Shown here one piece after another: positions 8,454 to 16,129 of a stretch of DNA of 48,550 nt. The stretch spans positions 1-48,550 of the forward strand of contig CADDZL010000001.1 of NCBI GenBank assembly GCA_902812335.1, written 5' to 3'. Position numbers and translations under genes: made by a program. Every line of letters begins with the position of its first letter. Position 1 is the first letter of the stretch. The DNA is from Chloroflexota bacterium (lineage in GTDB: Bacteria; Chloroflexota; Anaerolineae; DSLN01). The notes under the pieces are model-generated. The model was not told the DNA's origin and did no database searches. It saw only the letters and a list, made by a program, of their open reading frames with translations.

Positions 8454-9212
8454 ATGTCATCTAAGCGTTTGCTTGGCTTCATCCTGCTCAACATCGTCGT
8501 CTCGCTGGCCGTGAGCCTATCGGTTCTGGCCCTGTGGGAGCGGCGCCAATCGTCACGGGCCGTGCCCTTCGCCAGCGGCACGGTTGTACCGGGTGCAACC
8601 TCCGGCATGGGCACGCCGGGCGCGTTCGCCGCTACAGGTACGCCAGGTGTGACCGCCACCCCACCCGGCACGATCTACATCGTCAAGGCCGGCGATACGC
8701 TCTCCGGCATCGCTCAGCAGTACCAGGTCAGGGTGGAGGACTTGATGGCGGTCAACGGCCTGACCGACCCTAATGTGCTTAAGCTCGGCCAGACGCTGAT
8801 CATCCCGACAAACGGGGCAGCGGAGACGGCCGTGGCGGCCGCCACCGCCACCGCCAATGCACCGCCACCACCCATCGCCACGGCCACGCCCGCGACCGGG
8901 GCGCTGGCAGTGACACTGCGTGGGGTCACCGGCCGGGGCGATCTGGCCAACGAGGCGATTATCCTGATCAACGAGGGCAGCCGCGCCGACCTGGCCGGCT
9001 GGAAGCTGAGCGACAAACAGGGGGACAGTTTCACCTTTCCCAGCCTGGTGCTCCTGCCCGGCGCGCAAGTTCAAGTCCACACCGGCTCCGGCACAGCCTC
9101 GCCCACCGACCTGTACTGGGGCCGGACGGCGGCAGTGTGGGGTGGCCGCAACCAGGTGGCGACACTGACCGACGCCAATGGGGCGGTAGTGGCGACGCTA
9201 CAGTTGCCCTAA
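8454..9212 (+). CDS. Membrane-anchored LysM and lamin-tail-like domain protein
   Basis: This 252-residue protein starts with a membrane segment (LLGFILLNIVVSLAVSLSVLAL) that acts as signal or anchor. A Gly/Thr/Ala-rich spacer follows, then one LysM repeat at about 74-118 (IYIVKAGDTLSGIAQQYQV...LKLGQTLIIP), which binds peptidoglycan or related glycans. After a second Ala/Thr/Pro-rich linker there is a lamin-tail-like beta domain (about 150-252) with LANEAIILINEGSRADLAGWKLSD. LysM plus lamin-tail combinations occur in Chloroflexota surface proteins; the exact role is unknown. It is the first gene of a tight cluster: the next gene starts one base after its stop. Confidence 0.78.
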   Translation: MSSKRLLGFILLNIVVSLAVSLSVLALWERRQSSRAVPFASGTVVPGATSGMGTPGAFAATGTPGVTATPPGTIYIVKAGDTLSGIAQQYQVRVEDLMAVNGLTDPNVLKLGQTLIIPTNGAAETAVAAATATANAPPPPIATATPATGALAVTLRGVTGRGDLANEAIILINEGSRADLAGWKLSDKQGDSFTFPSLVLLPGAQVQVHTGSGTASPTDLYWGRTAAVWGGRNQVATLTDANGAVVATLQLP

Positions 9213-9662
9213 ATGAAGCTACTCCTATTCCTCGCCAAGCGCTTCTGGTTCGCGCCCTTCGAGAAAACGCTACCCGAGGCCGCCAACGCACCAGGCCCGC
9301 ACGAGGTGCGCGACGCAGTGGTGGTGTTCGTCCACGCCGAGGCCGGCGATGAGGCCGATCCGGCCGGCCTGGAGACCAGCTTCGTCAAGAACATCAAGTG
9401 GCTGGCGGGCAAGCGTGGCCTGCGCACCGTCGTGCTCCATTCCTTTACCCACCTGGCCGAAAGCAAAGCCTCGCCGGGCTTTGCCGAGGCTTTCCTCCAA
9501 AGTGCAGCCGAACGCCTGCGGCGGACGGGTTATGAGGTGACCCTGACGCCCTTCGGCTGGGTGTGTGAATGGGACCTGGCGGTGTACGGCGAATCGCTGG
9601 CCAAAGTATATAAGGCGTTGAGCGGGCGCAGCCAGCCCCATAATAGCAGTGGGCAGCACTGA
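9213..9662 (+). CDS. Free-standing archaeal-type threonyl-tRNA synthetase editing domain
   Basis: This 149-residue protein resembles the N-terminal editing domain of archaeal threonyl-tRNA synthetase (DTD-like fold). It opens MKLLLFLAKRFWFAPFEK and continues with a VVVFVHAE strand. It contains KNIKWLAGKRGLRTVVLHSF, then THLAESKASPGFAEAFL, and the closing motif TPFGWVCEWDLAVYGESLAKV. In archaea this fold removes serine mischarged on tRNA-Thr. Here there is no synthetase domain attached, so it may act in trans on Ser-tRNA-Thr or D-aminoacyl-tRNA. The ATG directly follows the TAA of the LysM gene, and no ribosome site is obvious, which suggests coupled translation. Family assignment is from remembered motifs, not a search. 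Confidence 0.72.
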   Translation: MKLLLFLAKRFWFAPFEKTLPEAANAPGPHEVRDAVVVFVHAEAGDEADPAGLETSFVKNIKWLAGKRGLRTVVLHSFTHLAESKASPGFAEAFLQSAAERLRRTGYEVTLTPFGWVCEWDLAVYGESLAKVYKALSGRSQPHNSSGQH

Positions 9663-10318
9663 TGGCCAGATCGCGCATACCCGGAGGGCGGCATCCACCG
9701 GCCACTGAATTGGAGACAGAACGCCTCCAGATGGACAGGCAACTGCGCATCTGGGGCAGTTCGCTCATCCTGCTGGGTCTGCTAGCCCTGTTCGGCCTGG
9801 ACCTTCTTCAACTCCCTGCGATGTTCACCCCCTTTTGGAGTGCGCTCGCCATCGGTCTGGGGGCCGCTTCCTTCTGGCTCAAACATCCAGCGCTGCTGCT
9901 AACTTATGCCGTCTTCCTGGGGGTGCAGGGTGTGCGCTTGTTCGGGAGCTGGGTCCTCGATCAAATCTCCAGTGATACGATTGTCCTCGCCGTCGGCATC
10001 CTTCTCGTGGTCTATGCCTTACGGCTTGGGGGCGAATTCCGGCGCGCCCGCCATCTGCCCCTTGGGCCGGCGGACGATTTCGCCTTAGGGGGGATCGCTG
10101 CGGCCCTGCTAGGCCCTCTCCTGGGTATCATCGGCCTGGCCACCAGGGCCGGGTTTCTGGTGGCTGACTGGCTGGACCTGACACTCTTGGCCCTGGGCCT
10201 GAGCCTGGGAGCGGTATTGACCACAACCCGGCGCCCCGGTCTGGCCAAGATCAGTCTGGGAGTCTCTCTGCTCGGCCTGATGGCCACGATCGTTGTCCTG
10301 CCCATCGTCACAGGTTGA
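9662..10318 (+). CDS. Multi-pass membrane protein, unknown function
   Basis: The 218-residue frame starts ATG inside the previous stop codon (TGATG overlap). A second possible start is ATG 9731 (MDRQLRIWG), just before the first membrane helix. At least six hydrophobic segments are visible: SSLILLGLLALFGLDLL, FWSALAIGLGAASFWL, ALLLTYAVFLGVQGV, TIVLAVGILLVVYAL, ALGGIAAALLGPLLGIIGLA and LDLTLLALGLSLGAVL, with a last one near the C-terminus. A polar loop (GGEFRRARHLPLGPADD) separates the halves. I do not recognise a family. Its position suggests co-transcription with the LysM and editing-domain genes, but no functional link is evident. Confidence 0.65.
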   Translation: MARSRIPGGRHPPATELETERLQMDRQLRIWGSSLILLGLLALFGLDLLQLPAMFTPFWSALAIGLGAASFWLKHPALLLTYAVFLGVQGVRLFGSWVLDQISSDTIVLAVGILLVVYALRLGGEFRRARHLPLGPADDFALGGIAAALLGPLLGIIGLATRAGFLVADWLDLTLLALGLSLGAVLTTTRRPGLAKISLGVSLLGLMATIVVLPIVTG

Positions 10319-10431
10319 TAGAGGGAGAAGTTGTTGTTTTATGATATGATTGAAGAGGAGTAACTCAGGGGCAGACCGGCCAGCGTCGCCTGGCCGACCG
10401 GTCTCTATCAGCCTTGGAGGAGATTGACGAA

Positions 10432-12402
10432 ATGGGGGCAGAGGAATTCCAATTCGGTGGGCCGATTGTCTGGTGGCCCACGCCGGAGTTAGTTGAACGC
10501 AGCAACCTCAAGCGTTTCATGGAGCACCACGGCATCGCCAGTTTCGACGAGCTGATGCAGCGATCCACACAGGATGTCGGTTGGTTCTGGGAAGCCGTTC
10601 TGGCCGATCTCGATATCCGCTTTGATCGCCCCTACGAGCGCATTCTCGATACCTCACGGGGCATCGCCTGGGCGCGCTGGTGCGTCGGCGGCCAGCTCAA
10701 CATCGTCCGCAACTGCCTCGACAAATGGATCGGCACGCCTGCCCAGAATCGCGCCGCCGTGCGCTGGGAGGGCGAGGAAGGCTTGACCCGCGTCCTGACT
10801 TACGCCGACCTGTACCGCGAGGTCAACCGGATGGCTAATGCCCTGCGCCGCCTCGGCCTGAAGAAGGGCGACGTCATCGCCATCTATATGCCGATGGTGC
10901 CGGAGATCGTTGTGGCCCTTTTGGCCATCGCCAAGATCGGCGGCATCATCCTGCCGCTCTTCTCCGGCTATGGCGCTCAAGCGATCGTGACGCGCCTGGT
11001 AGATGCCGAGGCCAAGGCCCTGTTCACTGCCGATGGCTTCTACCGGCGCGGCCACATCGTCCCGATGAAGGACATCGCCGACGAAGCCGTTGCCCACACC
11101 CCCTCGGTCGAACACGTCATCATCGTGCGGCGGACGGCGAACGAGTCGATCGGCTGGGAGACCGGACGCGACCACTGGTGGCACGATATTGTCGAGGGCC
11201 GCCCGCGCCAGAACGCAGCGTCCGAGACCGAACCTACCGACGCGGAAGACCCACTCATGGTGATCTACACCTCCGGCACAACCGGCCGGCCCAAAGGCGC
11301 GGTCCACACCCATTGTGGTTTCCCCATCAAATCCGCCCAGGATATGGCCCACGGCCTCGATGTGCAACCCCTCGACACGCTGTACTGGGTCACCGACATG
11401 GGCTGGATGATGGGACCCTGGGAAGTGTTCGGGACGACGCTCTTGGGGGCAACGATGATGATCTACGATGGCGCGCCCGATTACCCTGACCCCGGCCGCC
11501 TGTGGGAACTGGTGGAACGCCACGGCGTCACCATCCTGGGCATCTCGCCCACGCTGGTCCGGGCACTCATGCGCTACGGTGATGACTATGTGACGCAGCG
11601 GGACCTCTCCAGCCTGCGCATCCTCGGCTCGACGGGTGAGCCCTGGAACCCCGACCCCTGGCTGTGGTTCTTCAACACCGTCGGCGGCGGGCGGCTGCCT
11701 ATCATCAACTACTCCGGCGGCACCGAAGTCTCCGGGGGTATCGTCATGGGCAATGTGCTGCGACCGCTCAAGCCCGCCGCCTTCTCCGCGCCAGTGCCGG
11801 GCATGGCCGCTGATGTGGTGGACGACGAGGGCCACAGCGTGCGCGGCCAGGTGGGTGAATTGATCGTGCGCCAGCCGTGGATCGGTATGACCCGCGGTTT
11901 CTGGAAAGACCCGGAGCGCTATATTCAGACCTATTGGTCGCGCTTCCCCGACGTGTGGGTACACGGCGACTGGGCAGCGGTAGATGAGGACGGCTTGTGG
12001 TACATCCTGGGCCGTTCCGACGATACCATCAAGGTCGCCGGCAAGCGGTTGGGGCCAGCAGAAGTCGAGTCGGTCCTGGTAGGCCATCCAGCGGTGGCCG
12101 AAGCCGCCGCGATCGGCATCCCTGATCCGCTCAAGGGACAAGAGGTAATGTGCTTCTGTGTACTCAGGCCGGGCTACGCGCCACACGATGACCTGCGCGA
12201 GGAGCTGAAAGAACGCGTAGCGCAACACCTGGGCAAGGCCCTCAAGCCGCGCGAGGTGAAGTTTGTGCGTGACCTGCCCAAGACACGCAATGCCAAGGTG
12301 ATGCGCCGCGTCATCCGGGCAGCCTATCTCAATCAGGACCCCGGCGACCTATCGTCGCTGGAAAATCCGACGGCGGTCGAGGAGATCAAGATGGCAATAT
12401 GA
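10432..12402 (+). CDS. AMP-dependent acyl-CoA (acetyl-CoA-like) synthetase
   Basis: This 656-residue enzyme of the ANL superfamily activates a carboxylic acid with ATP and CoA. The start is ATG 10432, with GGAGGAGA about 9 bp upstream; an upstream TTG in frame overlaps that ribosome site. Visible motifs are the P-loop YTSGTTGRPKGAVHTH, then VTDMGWMMGPWEVFG, NYSGGTEVSGG, VHGDWAAVDEDGLWYILGRSDDTIKVAGKRLGPAEVE, and the C-terminal catalytic Lys in PKTRNAKVMRRVIRA. An N-terminal ACS-type cap is present (about 1-100). The architecture fits acetyl/propionyl-CoA synthetase relatives, but the acyl substrate is not determined. It probably supplies the acyl-CoA dehydrogenase two genes downstream. Confidence 0.88.
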   Translation: MGAEEFQFGGPIVWWPTPELVERSNLKRFMEHHGIASFDELMQRSTQDVGWFWEAVLADLDIRFDRPYERILDTSRGIAWARWCVGGQLNIVRNCLDKWIGTPAQNRAAVRWEGEEGLTRVLTYADLYREVNRMANALRRLGLKKGDVIAIYMPMVPEIVVALLAIAKIGGIILPLFSGYGAQAIVTRLVDAEAKALFTADGFYRRGHIVPMKDIADEAVAHTPSVEHVIIVRRTANESIGWETGRDHWWHDIVEGRPRQNAASETEPTDAEDPLMVIYTSGTTGRPKGAVHTHCGFPIKSAQDMAHGLDVQPLDTLYWVTDMGWMMGPWEVFGTTLLGATMMIYDGAPDYPDPGRLWELVERHGVTILGISPTLVRALMRYGDDYVTQRDLSSLRILGSTGEPWNPDPWLWFFNTVGGGRLPIINYSGGTEVSGGIVMGNVLRPLKPAAFSAPVPGMAADVVDDEGHSVRGQVGELIVRQPWIGMTRGFWKDPERYIQTYWSRFPDVWVHGDWAAVDEDGLWYILGRSDDTIKVAGKRLGPAEVESVLVGHPAVAEAAAIGIPDPLKGQEVMCFCVLRPGYAPHDDLREELKERVAQHLGKALKPREVKFVRDLPKTRNAKVMRRVIRAAYLNQDPGDLSSLENPTAVEEIKMAI

Positions 12403-13058
12403 ACATGGAGCGCGAAGCGTCGCGCGTCAAACGTCAACGTCACTGCCAGCAGACGTCCCGTGAAGGAAACGTCAAAGATGATGCCGTTTTACGTTTGACA
12501 TTTGACATCTGGCGCTATCACGAGTTCCAGGGCGCGACCAATGACTGTGCGCCATTCTGCGTAGCCATAGCGGCCAACGCCCTCCTGGGTGAGAAGCGCT
12601 ACCGGGCCGACGAGGTGGCACGAACGCTGGATCGCCCGGTCTGGCGCTGGTGGCCACCGCCCCCCCTCCTCGTTCGTCGCCTGCCGCGCTGGGCCACCTT
12701 CCCCTGGGGCCCGGCCGACGCACTGCGGCGCATGGGCTTCCAGGCCCGTTGGAGCCTGCTGGCTAGCGAAGAACGGCTGCGCCAGAACCTGTGCGAGGAC
12801 CGGATCACATTTGTCAGCGTCGGCGACCTGTGGCGCTGGAGTGGCCTGCGCTATCGGGGCTGGGGACACGTCAAGATTCTCTACGGCTTGGATGCAGAAC
12901 GCGGCTGGGCCTTCGTGGACCCCGCCCTTAATCCCGCCACAGCTACGGATACGTGGGGCCAGATGGGCATTGGCTGGCAGGACGAGGTCAGCTTCACGCA
13001 GCAGTGGGGCAATATGCTGCGCTGGACAACGGAGGTAGAATCGTGGATTTCCAACTGA
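12399..13058 (+). CDS. C39-like papain-fold peptidase
   Basis: This 219-residue frame starts ATG 12399, overlapping the synthetase stop as ATGA. The first ~35 residues are encoded by a hairpin repeat (12421-12510) and are low-complexity, so the functional protein probably begins near FDIWRYHEFQ. The body resembles the bacterial C39-like peptidase group: the Cys region QGATNDCAPFCVAIAANALL, a His in GWGHVKILYGLD, and AFVDPALNP supplying the Asp. A Trp/Pro-rich segment (WRWWPPPPLLVRRLPRW) lies between. No signal peptide is visible. It is sandwiched between two acyl-CoA metabolic genes; whether it belongs to that pathway is unknown. The 3' end overlaps the acyl-CoA dehydrogenase by 16 bp. Confidence 0.68.
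   Translation: MNMEREASRVKRQRHCQQTSREGNVKDDAVLRLTFDIWRYHEFQGATNDCAPFCVAIAANALLGEKRYRADEVARTLDRPVWRWWPPPPLLVRRLPRWATFPWGPADALRRMGFQARWSLLASEERLRQNLCEDRITFVSVGDLWRWSGLRYRGWGHVKILYGLDAERGWAFVDPALNPATATDTWGQMGIGWQDEVSFTQQWGNMLRWTTEVESWISN
12426..12499. repeat. Hairpin repeat, family shared with 38755-38804
   Basis: Perfect 9-bp arms GTCAAACGT (12426-12434) and ACGTTTGAC (12491-12499) enclose a core at 12439-12463, GTCACTGCCAGCAGACGT followed by CCCGTGA. The same core (22 of 25 identical) occurs at 38767-38791, again enclosed by inverted arms. It is inserted at the 5' end of the C39-like peptidase gene. Confidence 0.6.
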
Positions 13059-14188
13059 CCGAGGAACAGCAGATGTTCCGTGAGGCGGTGCGTGCTTTCG
13101 CTGAGAAAGAACTCAAGCCGCGCGCCCGCTATGTAGATGAGCATGCCGAGTTCAACTGGGAGGCGGTGCGCAAGATGGGGCCATTGGGCCTGCTCGGCCT
13201 GACTACACCGGAAGAGTATGGCGGGCCCGGTGTGGACGCCGTCAGCGCGACCATCGCGATTGAGGAGATTGGCCGGGGGTGCGGCAGCACAGGCCTGGCG
13301 GTCGCCGCTCACAACGGCCTGTGCTGCGCGCCGCTGGCACGATTCGGCACCCATGAACAGAAAGAGAGATGGCTGCGCCCCTTGGCAACGGGCCAGGGCC
13401 GCCTGGGCGCACTGGCCTTGACCGAACCCGGCGCCGGCAGCGACCTGAGCGGCGGCGTACAAACGCGCGCCATCCGCGACGGATCGAGCTGGGTCCTCAA
13501 TGGCAGCAAGATGTGGTGTACCAATGCCTCTATCGCCGATGTGATTATCGTCTTGTGCCGCACCCGGCCCGAAGCCGGCACGCGCGGGCTCAACCTGATC
13601 ATCGTGCCCGCTGATACGCCGGGATTGACCATTGGCCCGAACGAGAAGAAGATGGGGCTGCGCGGCTCACCAACGAACGCCCTGACCTTCGAGGATTGCC
13701 GTGTGCCCTATGAGAACCTGTTGGGTGAGGAGGGCCACGGCTTGCAGCAAGCGCTGATCACACTCGACGGCAGCCGCATCGGCATCGCCGCCCTTGCCAT
13801 CGGGCTGGCCCAGGCCGCCTTTGAAGAGGCAGTCAACTATGCCAAAGAACGGCACACCTTCGGCGTACCCATTGCCCAGCACCAGGCCATTCAATGGATG
13901 CTGGCTGACGCGGCCACCGAGATCGAAGCGGCGCGGTTGCTGACCTATCGGGCTGCCTGGCTGATGGGCCAGGGTCGCCCCCATACCCAGGAGGCTGCGA
14001 TGGCCAAACTCTTCGCTTCGGAAGTGGCCGAACGCGTCTGCTTCCACGCCATCCAGATTCACGGCGGCTACGGCTACTCGGCCGAGTTCCCGGTCGAGCG
14101 CATCTACCGTGACCAGCGCCTGATGACCATCGGCGAAGGGACCAGCGAGATCCAACGCCTGGTCATCGCCCGCCACGTACTGAAGTGA
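13043..14188 (+). CDS. Acyl-CoA dehydrogenase
   Basis: This 381-residue FAD enzyme introduces the alpha-beta double bond in acyl-CoA substrates. The start is GTG 13043 (VDFQLTEEQQMFREAV), chosen because GGAGGT lies 6 bp upstream; this matches the normal family N-terminus. Motifs: ALTEPGAGSDLSG (FAD and substrate binding), KMWCTNASIADV, KMGLRGSPTNALTFEDCRVP, FGVPIAQHQAIQWMLADAATEIEAARLL, QIHGGYGYSAEFPVERIYRDQR, and the terminal IGEGTSEIQRLVIARHVL, which carries the likely catalytic Glu. Length is typical of short/medium-chain members. The chain-length preference cannot be read from sequence. It overlaps the peptidase gene and probably shares its transcript with the acyl-CoA synthetase. Confidence 0.92.
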   Translation: MDFQLTEEQQMFREAVRAFAEKELKPRARYVDEHAEFNWEAVRKMGPLGLLGLTTPEEYGGPGVDAVSATIAIEEIGRGCGSTGLAVAAHNGLCCAPLARFGTHEQKERWLRPLATGQGRLGALALTEPGAGSDLSGGVQTRAIRDGSSWVLNGSKMWCTNASIADVIIVLCRTRPEAGTRGLNLIIVPADTPGLTIGPNEKKMGLRGSPTNALTFEDCRVPYENLLGEEGHGLQQALITLDGSRIGIAALAIGLAQAAFEEAVNYAKERHTFGVPIAQHQAIQWMLADAATEIEAARLLTYRAAWLMGQGRPHTQEAAMAKLFASEVAERVCFHAIQIHGGYGYSAEFPVERIYRDQRLMTIGEGTSEIQRLVIARHVLK

Positions 14189-14191
14189 TGC

Positions 14192-14220
14192 TTGCCCTGA
14201 CTTCGGACCTGGGTTATAAT
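14192..14220 (+). promoter_or_regulatory. Sigma70-type promoter for lepB
   Basis: TTGCCC (14192-14197) and a perfect TATAAT (14215-14220) with a 17-bp spacer lie about 34 bp upstream of the signal peptidase GTG. A ribosome site AAGGAG follows at 14240-14245. Confidence 0.6.
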
Positions 14221-14253
14221 CACGACGATTTAGGGAAAAAAGGAGTGTAGGTA

Positions 14254-14862
14254 GTGGAGTATTCGGAGCCTCAACCACGGCTGCCGACCTCGCCTGAAGC
14301 GGGGGCGGACGTGGCCTCTGAGGAGTTGCATAGCAAGTCGTTGTTCCGTGAGGTAGTCGAGACTCTGCTCCTCACGGTCATCATCTTCCTTGTGGTCAAC
14401 GCGGCAACGGGCCGCTTCCGGATTGAAGGCACCAGCATGTACCCGACGTTACATGATGGCCAGTATGTCATTGTCAACAAACTGGTCTACATGTTCAGTA
14501 AGCCGCAACGAGGCGACATCATTGTCTTCATTCCCCCCAGCGATGAGCATAGAGATTTTATCAAGCGCGTGATCGGCCTGCCCGGTGAGCATGTGACCAT
14601 CAAGAGCGGCCTGGTCTTCGTCAACGGCATTCAACTGAATGAGCCCTACATCAGTGCGCCCGGCCCATATTCCGTTGACCGGCAGTTGGGGCCTAACGAG
14701 TATTTCGTGTTAGGCGATAACCGACCAAATTCGAGCGATTCTCATACCTGGGGCCCTTTGCCCGCCCAGAACATTATAGGCAAGGCGTGGGTATCCTACT
14801 GGCCGCTGGACCGGATAGGCATTTTGCCTCACGCCAGTTACGCGGCTGCGCCGGGATCATAG
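14254..14862 (+). CDS. lepB: Signal peptidase I
   Basis: This 202-residue membrane protease removes signal peptides from secreted preproteins. It begins at GTG 14254 with AAGGAG 8 bp upstream. One membrane helix (VVETLLLTVIIFLVVNA, about 34-50) is followed by the catalytic domain. Box B is IEGTSMYPTL with the nucleophile Ser61; box D is DFIKRVIGLPGE with the general base Lys104; box E is VLGDNRPNSSDSHTWG. A single N-terminal anchor and this length are usual for Gram-positive-type enzymes. It has its own promoter, and deoC follows after a short gap. Confidence 0.93.
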   Translation: MEYSEPQPRLPTSPEAGADVASEELHSKSLFREVVETLLLTVIIFLVVNAATGRFRIEGTSMYPTLHDGQYVIVNKLVYMFSKPQRGDIIVFIPPSDEHRDFIKRVIGLPGEHVTIKSGLVFVNGIQLNEPYISAPGPYSVDRQLGPNEYFVLGDNRPNSSDSHTWGPLPAQNIIGKAWVSYWPLDRIGILPHASYAAAPGS

Positions 14863-14946
14863 GTTGCATTGAGCGGTCGGCCACCGGCCATCGGTTCAGA
14901 ACCTCCGCCTGCCCGGAGCCAGACTGACCGCCACCGACTGAACGGC

Positions 14947-15705
14947 ATGGAAATGCCATCGGAAGAACAACGCGCCACGAGCGAGAGCAGTGCCAGCCCG
15001 GCCTGGGAGCGCAAGGAGAACCGCTATGCGTCAGATTCCGCCGGCCGGGCGCTGGCGGCGATGATCGATCATACCTTGCTCAAGCCCGACGCGACCACAG
15101 CCCAGATCACCCAACTCTGCGGCGAGGCGCGCGAGTACAACTTCGCCGCCGTCTGCGTCAACCCAACCTACGTCAGGCTGGCGGCCCGGCTGCTCAAAGA
15201 CTCGCCAATCAAGGTGTGTACAGTTGTCGGCTTCCCCCTCGGCGCGACTCTGGCTGAGGTCAAAGCTTATGAGGCGCAGCAGGCCATCAACGCCGGCGCG
15301 AGTGAGATCGACATGGTGATCAATATCGGCGCGCTGAAGTCAAAGGACTATGATACCGTGCTGGGCGATATAGCCGCCGTCGTCCGCGCCAGCCACGCTG
15401 CCGGTGCAGTGGTCAAGGTCATCATCGAAGCGGCTCTGCTGACAGACGAAGAGAAAGTCGTTGCCTGTCAACTGGCCGGACAGGCCGATGCGGATTATGT
15501 CAAGACATCAACCGGCTTCGGGCCGGGGGGCGCGACCGCAGCTGATGTCGCCCTGATGCGGCGCGTCGTCGGCCCCAGCATGGGTGTCAAGGCAGCCGGC
15601 GGCATTCGATCCTACGAAGACGCTCAGCGAATGATCGCCGCTGGCGCCACCCGCATCGGCACCAGCGCCAGCGTCAAAATCATGCAGGAGGCACTGCTCA
15701 CATGA
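14947..15705 (+). CDS. deoC: Deoxyribose-phosphate aldolase
   Basis: This is about 252 residues from ATG 14947; an upstream TTG at 14869 would add 26 low-complexity residues, so the start is uncertain. The enzyme cleaves 2-deoxyribose-5-phosphate to glyceraldehyde-3-phosphate and acetaldehyde in deoxynucleoside catabolism. The conserved core begins at [18 protein letters not shown]. The chain continues with [79 protein letters not shown] (Schiff-base Lys) and [13 protein letters not shown] (proton-relay Lys). The region before residue 50 of this frame is not conserved in the family. It overlaps the next gene by ATGA. Confidence 0.9.
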   Translation: MEMPSEEQRATSESSASPAWERKENRYASDSAGRALAAMIDHTLLKPDATTAQITQLCGEAREYNFAAVCVNPTYVRLAARLLKDSPIKVCTVVGFPLGATLAEVKAYEAQQAINAGASEIDMVINIGALKSKDYDTVLGDIAAVVRASHAAGAVVKVIIEAALLTDEEKVVACQLAGQADADYVKTSTGFGPGGATAADVALMRRVVGPSMGVKAAGGIRSYEDAQRMIAAGATRIGTSASVKIMQEALLT

Positions 15706-15968
15706 GCCTCTGTCCAAACTGCCATCTCGGTACACTACGCGAGACCAATACGACCTATCTGCGTGCGCTGGGGAATGATCTGGTGACCGTCCCCAACGTA
15801 CTGACGTGGGTGTGTGACGTGTGTGGCGAGCGCAGCTACGATCAGGACACCATTAGCCGAATTGAGGCGCTGCTGGGGCCGGAAGCATCTTTCGACACCG
15901 ATCCGCACCCGCTGACGCGGCGACGGCCTTCAGATTCGCGCGGCCGCAGCCTGCGTCATTGGACGTAG
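15702..15968 (+). CDS. YgiT-type zinc-finger protein (MqsA-N-like)
   Basis: This 88-residue protein starts within the deoC stop (ATGA). Two CxxC pairs (Cys4/Cys7 in [10 protein letters not shown] and CDVCG near 38-41) form a zinc knuckle as in the N-terminal half of the MqsA antitoxin and YgiT-type proteins. In the middle is [20 protein letters not shown], and the C-terminal tail is rich in Arg. No DNA-binding HTH half is present and no MqsR-like toxin is visible next door. It may be a solitary relative of toxin-antitoxin antitoxins. The following 160 bp (15969-16129) contains no gene I can support. Confidence 0.7.
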   Translation: MSLCPNCHLGTLRETNTTYLRALGNDLVTVPNVLTWVCDVCGERSYDQDTISRIEALLGPEASFDTDPHPLTRRRPSDSRGRSLRHWT

Positions 15969-16129
15969 AGGCGAGGCGGCGCTATATGCCGCCGGCATCT
16001 CGCTCCGCAAACGGCGCTGACCACCGGCCGCACCTGTGACACGGTGATCGCCGCAGTTGTGGATGCCTGGAAGTGATGGGTGAGGTGAAGTACTAGAAGG
16101 AGCCGCCCTCAGCCCCGTGAGAGAATAGC

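Noticed and set aside
10654-12228. 524-codon open frame antisense to the acyl-CoA synthetase
   Set aside because: It mirrors a well-supported gene; GC-rich third positions create long antisense frames. Its product is His/Gly/Asp-rich without a recognisable domain.
15969-16129. Possible PIN-toxin (VapC) C-terminal remnant (ISLRK ... TCDTVIAAVVDAW)
   Set aside because: Two short pieces in different frames with only vague resemblance; not enough to call.
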